Shown here piece after piece: positions 8,324 through 14,894 of a stretch of 39,190 nucleotides of DNA; position 1 is the first letter of the stretch, and each line of letters opens with the position of its first letter. The DNA is taken from NCBI GenBank assembly GCA_964496975.1, contig CAZCBN010000015.1, positions 1 through 39,190 on the forward strand, written 5' to 3'. The DNA comes from CAZCBN01 sp964496975. GTDB taxonomy: Bacteria > Planctomycetota > Phycisphaerae > Phycisphaerales > UBA1924. The notes under the pieces were generated by a model. That model searched no databases. It had not been told where the DNA came from and saw only the letters and a program-made list of their open reading frames with translations. The position numbers and the translations under genes were made by a program.

Positions 8324-9280
8324 TCAGCTCGCCTCACGCCGCAGCGTGGGCCGGGCCGGCACCTCGCTCACGACGACGCGGTTCCGCCCGCCACGCTTCG
8401 CCGCATACAGGTTCTGGTCCGCGGCCTCGACGAGCGCCTGCGGCGCAATCACCGCGGTGCCGTGGATGCCCGAGACGCCGATCGAGCACGTGATCGTCCG
8501 CTCCGGGTGCCGGGGCCAGACCATCGACTCGAGCTTCATGCGGATGCGGTCGCACAGGTGCTGCGCATCCGCGGCCGTCGTGTCGCGCATGATGAGCGCG
8601 AACTCCTCGCCCCCGTAGCGGCAGGCGACGTCGGTCTGCCTCGCCTCGGTGCGGAGCATCGCGGAAAGGGCCTGCAGCACCGCGTCGCCCGCGGGGTGGC
8701 CGTACGTGTCGTTCACCGACTTGAAGTGGTCCACGTCCAGCATCGCGAGGGCGAGCGGGTTGCCCGTGCGGCAGGCGCCCGAGACCTCTTCCGCCATGCG
8801 GCTGTCGAAGTACGCCCGGTTCCACAGGCCGGACAGGCCGTCGATCTGCGCGCGCTGCGCCAGCATGTTCAGCAGCGAGTGCATGCGCAGGGCCGAGCGC
8901 ACGCGGACGCGCAGCTCGGTCATGTCAAAGGGCTTGGTGATGTAATCGACCGCGCCGAGCTCGAACGCCGTCACCTTGTCCTGCGAGCTCTGCGTCGCGG
9001 AGACGACGATCACCGGCGTGTGCATCGTCGCCGGGTCTTCCTTCAGGCAGCGCAGCACCTCGAACCCGTCCATCACCGGCATCGTCAGGTCGAGCAGGAT
9101 CAGCGAGGGGTTCTTCGTCCGCGCGATCTCCAGCCCCTCCCGCCCCGACTGCGCGAGCACGAGCTGCACGTTCTCCTGCCGGAGCCGCGCGTTGAAGAGA
9201 CGGTGCACGTCGATGCTGTCGTCGATGAGCAGCACCACGGGCGGGGCGTCGGGGAGGTTGGCATGGTCCGCCTGATTCAT
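8324..9280 (-). CDS. Response regulator with receiver and GGDEF domains (diguanylate cyclase, PleD-like)
   Basis: Makes cyclic di-GMP from two GTP, controlled by phosphorylation. Receiver domain, residues 15-130: acidic pocket Asp20-Asp21, phospho-acceptor Asp64 in LILLDLTMP, Ser94/Ala95 and Lys116 (KPF). GGDEF domain, about 145-305: active-site loop GGEEF at 223-227, metal-binding MLDVDHFK, the N-DTYGHPAGD segment, and an intact inhibitory I-site RxxD (Arg214-Asp217) five residues before the loop. It should therefore be active and product-inhibited. No DNA-binding domain and no membrane segment; cytoplasmic. It lies downstream of the Hpt gene on the same strand with a 109-nt gap holding a perfect palindrome, which suggests that the Hpt protein feeds phosphate to it. 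No histidine kinase is in the window. Confidence 0.95.
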   Translation of the reverse strand: MNQADHANLPDAPPVVLLIDDSIDVHRLFNARLRQENVQLVLAQSGREGLEIARTKNPSLILLDLTMPVMDGFEVLRCLKEDPATMHTPVIVVSATQSSQDKVTAFELGAVDYITKPFDMTELRVRVRSALRMHSLLNMLAQRAQIDGLSGLWNRAYFDSRMAEEVSGACRTGNPLALAMLDVDHFKSVNDTYGHPAGDAVLQALSAMLRTEARQTDVACRYGGEEFALIMRDTTAADAQHLCDRIRMKLESMVWPRHPERTITCSIGVSGIHGTAVIAPQALVEAADQNLYAAKRGGRNRVVVSEVPARPTLRREAS

Positions 9281-9371
9281 GGTCGAGTGGTCGCCCCCGC
9301 AGGGCCCGCGGAGGCCCGATGCATCCCGCCGTTAGTGCGCCGCCGGAGAACCCGGCGACCAACGCCCGCGC

Positions 9372-9389
9372 CGCAGAGCATGCTCTGCG
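9372..9389. repeat. Perfect 18-bp palindrome between hpt and the GGDEF gene
   Basis: CGCAGAGCATGCTCTGCG is a perfect dyad that ends immediately next to the hpt stop codon (coding-strand TGA at 9392-9390). In RNA it can form a 7-bp stem with a 4-base loop. There is no U-run after it on either strand, so a classic intrinsic terminator is unlikely. A transcript-processing hairpin, an attenuator, or an operator for the downstream gene fit better. Confidence 0.6.
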
Positions 9390-9812
9390 TCATTCCCCTT
9401 CCATCCGTTCGCCGCCGCGGGGCGACGGTTCGTTCATTCGCTCCGATGCGGGGTCGTTGGGCCGAGTCTCGCCCGCCCCGATGCACCGCGCAAGCCAGTT
9501 CTCCCACGCCGCACGCGCCGACGCCTCACCCGTCGACTGGGCCCACCCGTCTTCGAGCGCCGCCGCCTCGGACGCGAGGTCCGGAAACCCCAGCGTCGCG
9601 CCGATCCCGCGCACACGGTGCGCGAGCGAGACCGCCGCCGACACGTCTCCCGACGCCAGGCGACCCGCCGCGGCCTCCGCATGCAAGCGAAGATCGGACG
9701 CAAACCGCTCGCGCTCGGCCCGAAGGAACCCCGAGCCGCTCGGGAACGGCCTCGAACTCGGACGCTGGGCTGGGGGGACGACGTGTGCCATCAGGGTCTT
9801 CGCACGATCCAT
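9390..9812 (-). CDS. Histidine phosphotransfer (Hpt) domain protein
   Basis: A 140-residue soluble protein whose core (about 31-95) is helical and carries the Hpt motif around His65: LAHRVRGIGATLGF, then a helix ASEAAALED. In Hpt domains the phosphorylated His lies in HxxKG; here the Lys is replaced by Arg (His65-Arg-Val-Arg-Gly), a conservative change. It would shuttle phosphate between a hybrid kinase and receivers such as the neighbouring GGDEF response regulator. The N-terminal 30 residues are Pro/Ser-rich, and the C-terminal tail is disordered with many Glu, Arg and Pro. It is first in a likely two-gene unit (hpt, then the GGDEF regulator). The start could be a few codons downstream (Met8). 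Confidence 0.8.
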   Translation of the reverse strand: MDRAKTLMAHVVPPAQRPSSRPFPSGSGFLRAERERFASDLRLHAEAAAGRLASGDVSAAVSLAHRVRGIGATLGFPDLASEAAALEDGWAQSTGEASARAAWENWLARCIGAGETRPNDPASERMNEPSPRGGERMEGE

Positions 9813-10120
9813 CGGACCGCCCGGGGGGCAAGTTCACGGTGAGCACCCGAACTTCGGACGCCGAGGCCCCCCGGACCACGCGCGACCCGTGTTGACCTAG
9901 GGATATCTCCGGGATGTCCTCGGTTCCCCTTCCCCGCGCCCCTTGCCCCACGCCGCGCACTCGGAAACCGGCTACTCTTTGAGACGCGGTCTCAACCGTG
10001 CTGTTTATGGATACACTGGTCCGTATCAGCGCCCCATCGGCACCCGACCGCCACCCCTCGGCCCCGCACCCGTGAACGGTCCGGTCGCCGGGTCCGCCGC
10101 GCGAGGTCAAGCGATCCACC
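9813..10120. other. Intergenic region between divergent hpt and feoA
   Basis: A 308-nt gap that carries no open frame with plausible coding content. It has to hold the promoters of both hpt (leftward) and feoAB (rightward). Visible elements are the 7-3-7 dyad at 9979-9995 and an imperfect tandem of GGGATATCTCC and GGGATGTCCTC around 9900-9920. The stretch at 9970-10015 is less GC-rich than its surroundings. I cannot name a confident -35/-10 pair. The plus strand changes from C-rich to G-rich across this region. Confidence 0.6.
9979..9995. promoter_or_regulatory. Candidate operator upstream of feoAB
   Basis: Perfect inverted repeat TTGAGAC-GCG-GTCTCAA, seven-base arms with a three-base centre, 125 nt before the feoA start. 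Position and symmetry suit a dimeric metal- or redox-responsive repressor. It does not match the Fur 19-mer consensus or a DtxR/IdeR box, so the regulator is unknown. Confidence 0.5.
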
Positions 10121-10363
10121 ATGCTGTCGAGTATCTCCAAAGGAAACACCGTGATCGTCGTCGTGGACCCGCCGGCCAGCCCGGACGGTCGGGTCCTGGC
10201 CGCGATGGGCGTCCGCGCCGGGCGGCGTGTTCGCGTCTGCCGGCCGGGGCGCACGGTGGTGGTTGATCTTCTCTCGGAGAGCGGCGCGGCGGTCCGGCTC
10301 GGCCTGGACCGGCGGCTCGCGGCCCTGGTCGCCGTCCGCCCGGACCACGCCGCGGCCGACTAA
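10121..10363 (+). CDS. feoA: FeoA-domain protein of the ferrous iron uptake system
   Basis: An 80-residue cytoplasmic protein with the SH3-like FeoA fold: a first strand with a Gly turn (SKGNTVIVVV), the RVLAAMGVRAGRRVRV segment that corresponds to the family pattern R-L-x-x-x-G-hydrophobic-x-x-G, and a C-terminal part LGLDRRLAALVAV matching the usual end of the domain. FeoA helps FeoB work. It is directly followed (33 nt) by feoB on the same strand. The ATG at 10121 keeps the full domain; an in-frame GTG at 10151 has a better Shine-Dalgarno (AAAGGA) but would cut the first strand. Confidence 0.82.
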   Translation: MLSSISKGNTVIVVVDPPASPDGRVLAAMGVRAGRRVRVCRPGRTVVVDLLSESGAAVRLGLDRRLAALVAVRPDHAAAD

Positions 10364-10396
10364 CACCCAGGGAAAACCACGGGTGCGGGCGCCAGC

Positions 10397-12346
10397 ATGA
10401 AGATCTCGCTTCCGGTTCTGGGGGGAACAGCGTCCGCGGCCCCCGCGGCCGACGCCACCGACCCGCGCCGGCTGAGCGTCGCGATGCTCGGCCCACCCAA
10501 TGTCGGGAAGTCGACACTGTTCAACCGCCTCTGCGGCGTGCGCGTGCAGACCGCCAACCACGCCGGAACCACGCAGGGCGTCTGCCGCGGGTGCATGCGC
10601 TGCGGGCCGGCAGGGGCCTGCAGCCCCGGAATGGGCGGGGCCTCGCGGGCCTCGGGCGGTGTGGACGTGGAGTTGGTGGATCTGCCCGGGACGTACGACC
10701 TGGACCTGCCAACCCCAGAAGCAGGGACGTGCGGCGTCGTTCTCACCGGGTCGGCGGGGCCGAAGCCGGATCGGCTGCTGATCGTGGCCGAGGCGTCGCG
10801 GCCGGAGCGGGCCGCGCCGTTGCTCGTTCGGGCGCGGGAGTTTGGCCTGCCGACGGTGCTGACGCTGAACATGGCGGACGAGGCGGCACGGGACGGCTAT
10901 GCCGTGGATACGGAGGGCCTGGCCGCGTGGGCGGGTGTGCCGGTGGTGCTGTGCTCCGGGCGCACGGGCGAGGGCGTTGAGGCGGTGCGGCGGGCGCTGG
11001 ACGGCGGCCAGGGTGTGGTGGCATTTTCGGGCGGCGTGGCCGAGGCGGAGCGGGCCCTGCGCGGCGCGGTGACGCGGCCGGCGGGCCACGCGGCGGGCGC
11101 GCGCGGCGCCGGCCGGTGGCGCACGCGGCTGGTTGATGCGTTTGAGGGCGTGGCGACGGGGCCGGTGCTGGGGGTCGCGCTGCTGCTGGCGATCGGCGTC
11201 GGGGCGCTGTGGGCGCTGCTGAAGGCGTCGGAACCTGTGACGGGGTGGATCGAGGGGGCCTTCGCCGCGGCGTCGGCGCTCGCGGAGGGGTGGCTCCCGG
11301 CGGGGATGGGGCGGGATGTGCTGACGCAGGGCGTGCTGCCCGGGGTGGGCGGGGTGCTGGTGTTTGCGCCGCAGATCTTTTTGACGCTCGTCGGCGTCGC
11401 GCTGCTGGAGCACACGGGGTACCTGTCTCGGGCGGTCGTGGCGGTCGACCGGTTGCTGCGGCCCTTTGGGCTTTCGGGGCACGCGTTTGTGCCGCTGCTG
11501 AGCGCGCACGCGTGCGCGGTGCCTGCGATCGTGGCGACGCGGGGGATGCGGTGCGGGCGGGACCGGCTCGCGGCGATTTTGGCGATCCCCTTTATGAGCT
11601 GCCCGGCGCGGCTGCCGGTGTATGTGCTGCTGACGGCGGCGCTCTTCCCGGCCTCGCCGGCGGCGCGGGCGGCGGCGGTGGTTGGGTGTTACGCCCTGGG
11701 CGCGGCGGCGGGGCTGCTGACGGCCCTGCTGGTGCGGCGGACGGCGGTGCGCGGCGAGACGCCCCCACTGCTCATTGAGCTGCCGCCCTACCGCGTGCCC
11801 AGCGTGCGCACGGCGTTGCTCGCAGGATGGCTCGGCGTGCGCGGCTTTTTGGTGAAGGCGGGGACGCTGGTGCTGGTGGCGTCGGTCGGGATCTGGGCGC
11901 TCGGGGCGTTTCCCAGGGGCGAGGCGGGCGCGGAGGTGCAGCCGGTGAGCGCGCTGGAGCGGGTGGGGCGGTTTGTGGAGCCGGCGCTGCGACCTTTGGG
12001 GGCGGACCATCAGCTCGCGGTGGGAATCTTGGCGAGCTTCGCGGCGCGGGAGGTGTTTGTCTCCACCATGGCGGTGCAGGCGGGGTTGGCGGAGGACCTG
12101 GACGTGAAGGACGCGGGGCCGCGGGGGCTGCTGCTGGACGCGCGGCGGGACGACGGCACGCGGGTGTTTTCTACGGCGGCGAGCTGGTCGATGCTCGTGT
12201 TTTATGTCCTGTCGATCCAGTGCGCGGCGACGCTGGTGACGACGGCCCGCGAGACGGGCGGGTGGAAGTGGGCGGTGGTGCAGATGGTGTGGATGCTGGT
12301 GGTGAGCTACGCGGCGGCGGCGGGGGTGTTTGCGCTGGCGTCGTGA
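10397..12346 (+). CDS. feoB: Ferrous iron transporter FeoB, with a Cys-rich insert in its G domain
   Basis: Inner-membrane GTPase that imports Fe2+. N-terminal G domain: G1 GPPNVGKST (32-40), G3 DLPG (95-98), G4 as NMAD, G5 as CSGRTGEG. The membrane part (about 255-649) has two inverted Gate-type segments (for example FLTLVGVALLEHTGYLSRA and ILASFAAREVFVSTM) as in all FeoB. Between G2 (Thr58/59) and G3 the loop is about 16 residues longer than in E. coli FeoB and carries four cysteines, Cys63, Cys66, Cys69 and Cys75, spaced C-x2-C-x2-C-x5-C. The protein is shorter than E. coli FeoB (773) because the cytoplasmic domain after G5 is compact. Two-gene operon with feoA; 70 nt before the pseudopilin gene. 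Confidence 0.95.
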   Translation: MKISLPVLGGTASAAPAADATDPRRLSVAMLGPPNVGKSTLFNRLCGVRVQTANHAGTTQGVCRGCMRCGPAGACSPGMGGASRASGGVDVELVDLPGTYDLDLPTPEAGTCGVVLTGSAGPKPDRLLIVAEASRPERAAPLLVRAREFGLPTVLTLNMADEAARDGYAVDTEGLAAWAGVPVVLCSGRTGEGVEAVRRALDGGQGVVAFSGGVAEAERALRGAVTRPAGHAAGARGAGRWRTRLVDAFEGVATGPVLGVALLLAIGVGALWALLKASEPVTGWIEGAFAAASALAEGWLPAGMGRDVLTQGVLPGVGGVLVFAPQIFLTLVGVALLEHTGYLSRAVVAVDRLLRPFGLSGHAFVPLLSAHACAVPAIVATRGMRCGRDRLAAILAIPFMSCPARLPVYVLLTAALFPASPAARAAAVVGCYALGAAAGLLTALLVRRTAVRGETPPLLIELPPYRVPSVRTALLAGWLGVRGFLVKAGTLVLVASVGIWALGAFPRGEAGAEVQPVSALERVGRFVEPALRPLGADHQLAVGILASFAAREVFVSTMAVQAGLAEDLDVKDAGPRGLLLDARRDDGTRVFSTAASWSMLVFYVLSIQCAATLVTTARETGGWKWAVVQMVWMLVVSYAAAAGVFALAS

Positions 12347-12415
12347 GGGGCGGGTGACGGGGCGGCGGGGCTGACGGGCGGGCGGGGCGGGGGCCGGGCT
12401 TCCTAGGCTGTCGAT

Positions 12416-13123
12416 ATGACGCGGAACGACCGGGCATTTTCGATGGTAGAGCTGCTCGCGACGGTGGCGATTGTCTCGCTGCTGATCGGGCTGCTGGCGC
12501 CGGCCTTGGCGGGGGCGAAGAAGACGGCCCTGCGGACGGCGTGCGCGGCGAACCTGCGGTCGGTGCATCAACTGGTGACGCTCTACGCGGACGACTCGGC
12601 GGACCAGGCGCCGCTGGGGTATCGCGGGGGGCGGGCGCAGTGGAACACGATGGTGCACTCCGGGGCGAACGGGGGGAGCCGGTTCGTGCTGTTCGGGCGG
12701 TTGTACGTGGCGGGGCTGCTCGAGGCCCCGGGGGCGCTGTATTGCCCGGCGGAGCGGGCCGAGGACCAATCGCTCGACACGCCGAGCAACCCGTGGCCCC
12801 CGGGCACGGCGGGCGTGAACGTGCAGGGGGGGTACGCGTCGGCGCCGTTTGTCGACTGGGGGTTCGCGGAGTTTCCGAAGGCCATGGTGCGGCTCACGTC
12901 GCTCGCGCCGTTTTCGGTGCTGCTGGCGGACGGCGTGGGGCTGCCGGAGCGGGTGGCCTCGCGGCACGCGGACGGGGTGAACACGCTGCGGCTGGACGGG
13001 GCGTCGACGTGGGCGGGGCTGGAGGGGTTTTCGGGGTTGCTGGAGACGTGCGTGGAGATCTCGCCGGCGTGCAACGGGGCGCAGGCGGCGATCTGGGAGG
13101 GGCTTGGGGCGGTGCTTGAGTGA
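12416..13123 (+). CDS. Type II-secretion-like pseudopilin with planctomycete H-x9-DG motif
   Basis: A 235-residue prepilin-like protein. A short basic leader (MTRNDRA) precedes the processing site Ala7/Phe8; mature residue +5 is Glu12, as prepilin peptidase substrates need, and residues 8-28 form the hydrophobic helix (FSMVELLATVAIVSLLIGLL). The leader ends in Ala rather than the usual Gly. The C-terminal half contains a His followed nine residues later by Asp-Gly (HADGVNTLRLDG), the H-x9-DG signature of the large pseudopilin families expanded in planctomycetes. Such proteins are exported and assembled or inserted in the inner membrane; their exact function is not known. It is alone, with no secretion ATPase or secretin nearby, which is common in this group. 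Confidence 0.88.
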   Translation: MTRNDRAFSMVELLATVAIVSLLIGLLAPALAGAKKTALRTACAANLRSVHQLVTLYADDSADQAPLGYRGGRAQWNTMVHSGANGGSRFVLFGRLYVAGLLEAPGALYCPAERAEDQSLDTPSNPWPPGTAGVNVQGGYASAPFVDWGFAEFPKAMVRLTSLAPFSVLLADGVGLPERVASRHADGVNTLRLDGASTWAGLEGFSGLLETCVEISPACNGAQAAIWEGLGAVLE

Positions 13124-13160
13124 GCGGGCGCGGCGGGGCGGTGCCCGGTGCCGCGGGCCC

Positions 13161-13193
13161 GTGCAGCAGGCTGGTGCAGCAGGCCGGTGCAGC
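13161..13193 (+). repeat. Short tandem repeat in the pseudopilin-murL gap
   Basis: Two 13-bp units, GTGCAGCAGGCTG and GTGCAGCAGGCCG, followed by a partial third (GTGCAGC), within the 156-nt intergenic stretch 13124-13279. The gap shows no other clear element apart from GC-rich sequence. Confidence 0.6.
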
Positions 13194-13279
13194 GAGATAG
13201 GGCGGCGGGTCGATAGCGACGGGCACGGCGCGCGGACGGGACGAGAGGCCGATCGCGTCGGGGGCAGCGGGCACGGCCG

Positions 13280-14890
13280 ATGAGCGAGGGGAACCCAAGC
13301 TTGGCGACGCGGGTGGAAGACACAGCCGCGGCGCTGCGCGCTGAGGCGATGCGCCCGGCGGACGCCTCGGCGGCGGTGTTTGTGCTGGAGGGCGTGGAGG
13401 TCGTTGGGGACGAGGCGCGGCTGCGGTATGCGCTGGAGCTGGAGCCGGCGGGGGCGGTCGGGGCATCGCGGCGGCTTGCGTTTGTCGAGCGCATCGAGGT
13501 GCCGGGGCTCGGGTCGGCGGCGGCGGAGACGGGCGAACGCGGGCGGCGCGTGGGGGCGTGCCTGCGGCTGCTGCACGCGATGGCGGGGGTGAGCTATTTC
13601 AAGCTGTGCTGCCCGCGGGTGATCGCGGCGCCCGCGGGAATCGACGCGGGGCTGGCGGCGCTGGTGGGCGAGGTCTATCGGCGCGGGCTCGCGGAGTATG
13701 GGCACCGCAACGGCGTGTCCATGGCGGGGCGGGCGGTGGTGCGGGCGGAGGATGTGCGCGACGAAGACGTGCGCGACGAAGATGTGCCGGTTGGGCCCGG
13801 GCGCGACGGGGACGGGGGCGAAGGGGGCGGGGGCGTCGCGGGGCGGCGGTGCCTGGTGCCGTTTGGCGGGGGGAAGGACTCGTACGTCACGCTCTGGGCG
13901 CTGCGGGCGGCGGGGGCGAACGTGGTGCCGTTTGTGCTGGTCACGGGCGCAGCGACGGGAACGGGGACGATGGGCGTGACAGAGCAGCTCGCGGCGGCCG
14001 CGGGGCTGCGGCCGGTGGTGGCGCGGCGGACGCTGGACGAGCGGATGGTGGCGCTGCACCGGGCGGGCGCGCCGAACGGGCACGTGCCGGTGACGGCGAT
14101 GGTCGGGGCGACGGCGCTGCTGACGGCGGCGGTGCTCGGGGTGGACGACGTCGTGATGTCCAACGAGCGCTCGGCGAACCGGGGCACGGCGATCGGCGAC
14201 GAGGACGTGAACCACCAGTACAGCAAGTCGCTGGCGTGCGAGCGGGCGACGGCGGCGTGGCTCGCCCGGGCGGCGCCCGGGATGCGGTGTTTCTCGCTGC
14301 TGCGGGGGCTGAGCGAGCTGTCGATCGCGCGGGCGTTTGCGTCGGGGGCGGTGCGGGAGGGGCGGCTCGTGACGCCGTTTGTGAGCTGCAACGCGAACTT
14401 TCGGCAGGGGCGCGGCGGGCGTGGATGGTCGTGGTGCCTGGATTGCCCGAAGTGCCGGTTTGTGCACCTGGCACTTGCGCCGTTTGTGGAGCCCGGGACG
14501 CTCGCGGAGGCGCTCGGGGGGGACCCGCTGGCGGATGGCGCGGCGGTGGAGCGGTACGCGGAACTACTGGAGTTGCCGGGGCGGGCGAGGCCCTTTGAAT
14601 GCGTGGCGGGCGGGGACGAGGTGGCGGCGGCGCTTTGGCTGCTGACCCAGCAACAGGCGTGGCGCGGGCACGCGGTGGTGCGGTGGTTTGCGGAGACGGT
14701 GCGCGCGAGGCTGGGCAATTGGCCGTGGCTGGGGGATGGCGCGGGGCTGGTGTCGGCGGCGCTCACGCCTTCGGCGGAGCATCTGGTGCCGGGGGAATAT
14801 GCGGGGGCGGTGAGGCGGGCGGCGGAAGGGTCGTTGGGTGGTGCGTTGGGTGGGGTGGGGACGTGTGCGGGCGTTGGTGACGCGGAGTGA
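13280..14890 (+). CDS. murL: Putative UDP-MurNAc-L-Ala-L-Glu epimerase MurL
   Basis: MurL inverts the terminal L-Glu of UDP-MurNAc-L-Ala-L-Glu to D-Glu using ATP (known from Xanthomonas). This 536-residue cytoplasmic protein has an N-terminal domain (about 1-150), an ATP-pyrophosphatase-type loop PFGGGKDS (194-201) consistent with adenylating a carboxylate, a middle region with VMSNERSANRG and NHQYSKSLACE, and a three-cysteine motif C-x2-C-x2-C (386, 389, 392) in WCLDCPKCRFVHLALAPF. The strongest argument is context: it ends 4 nt before a MurD-type ligase, as in the murL-murD2 pair. An Asp/Gly-rich linker with a 15-bp DNA repeat just before the PP-loop makes it longer than I would expect for the family. 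Other PP-loop enzymes (tRNA thiolation, QueC-like) were considered and fit less well. Confidence 0.75.
   Translation: MSEGNPSLATRVEDTAAALRAEAMRPADASAAVFVLEGVEVVGDEARLRYALELEPAGAVGASRRLAFVERIEVPGLGSAAAETGERGRRVGACLRLLHAMAGVSYFKLCCPRVIAAPAGIDAGLAALVGEVYRRGLAEYGHRNGVSMAGRAVVRAEDVRDEDVRDEDVPVGPGRDGDGGEGGGGVAGRRCLVPFGGGKDSYVTLWALRAAGANVVPFVLVTGAATGTGTMGVTEQLAAAAGLRPVVARRTLDERMVALHRAGAPNGHVPVTAMVGATALLTAAVLGVDDVVMSNERSANRGTAIGDEDVNHQYSKSLACERATAAWLARAAPGMRCFSLLRGLSELSIARAFASGAVREGRLVTPFVSCNANFRQGRGGRGWSWCLDCPKCRFVHLALAPFVEPGTLAEALGGDPLADGAAVERYAELLELPGRARPFECVAGGDEVAAALWLLTQQQAWRGHAVVRWFAETVRARLGNWPWLGDGAGLVSAALTPSAEHLVPGEYAGAVRRAAEGSLGGALGGVGTCAGVGDAE
13751..13786 (+). repeat. 15-bp tandem repeat inside murL
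   Basis: GATGTGCGCGACGAA, then GACGTGCGCGACGAA, then the start of a third copy. It encodes repeated Asp-Val-Arg-Asp-Glu in an acidic linker between the N-terminal domain and the PP-loop domain, so a copy-number change would stay in frame. Confidence 0.75.
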
Positions 14891-14894
14891 CACG

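Noticed and set aside
9813..10120. Replication origin at the GC-skew switch
   Set aside because: No dnaA, dnaN or gidA gene and no cluster of DnaA boxes is visible; skew also seems to reverse again later in the window.
9992..14467. Uninterrupted minus-strand frame of about 1490 codons, and similar giant frames at 16258-19716 and 34172-38308
   Set aside because: They lie opposite well-identified genes (feoB, murL, ccoNO, mutAB) and translate to Arg/Pro/His-rich sequence without domains; they are expected in very GC-rich DNA with few stop codons.
13280..14890. PP-loop protein as a tRNA-thiolation, QueC or NAD synthetase-type enzyme
   Set aside because: Only the P-loop is shared; length, the C-terminal domain and direct coupling to a MurD-type ligase fit MurL better.
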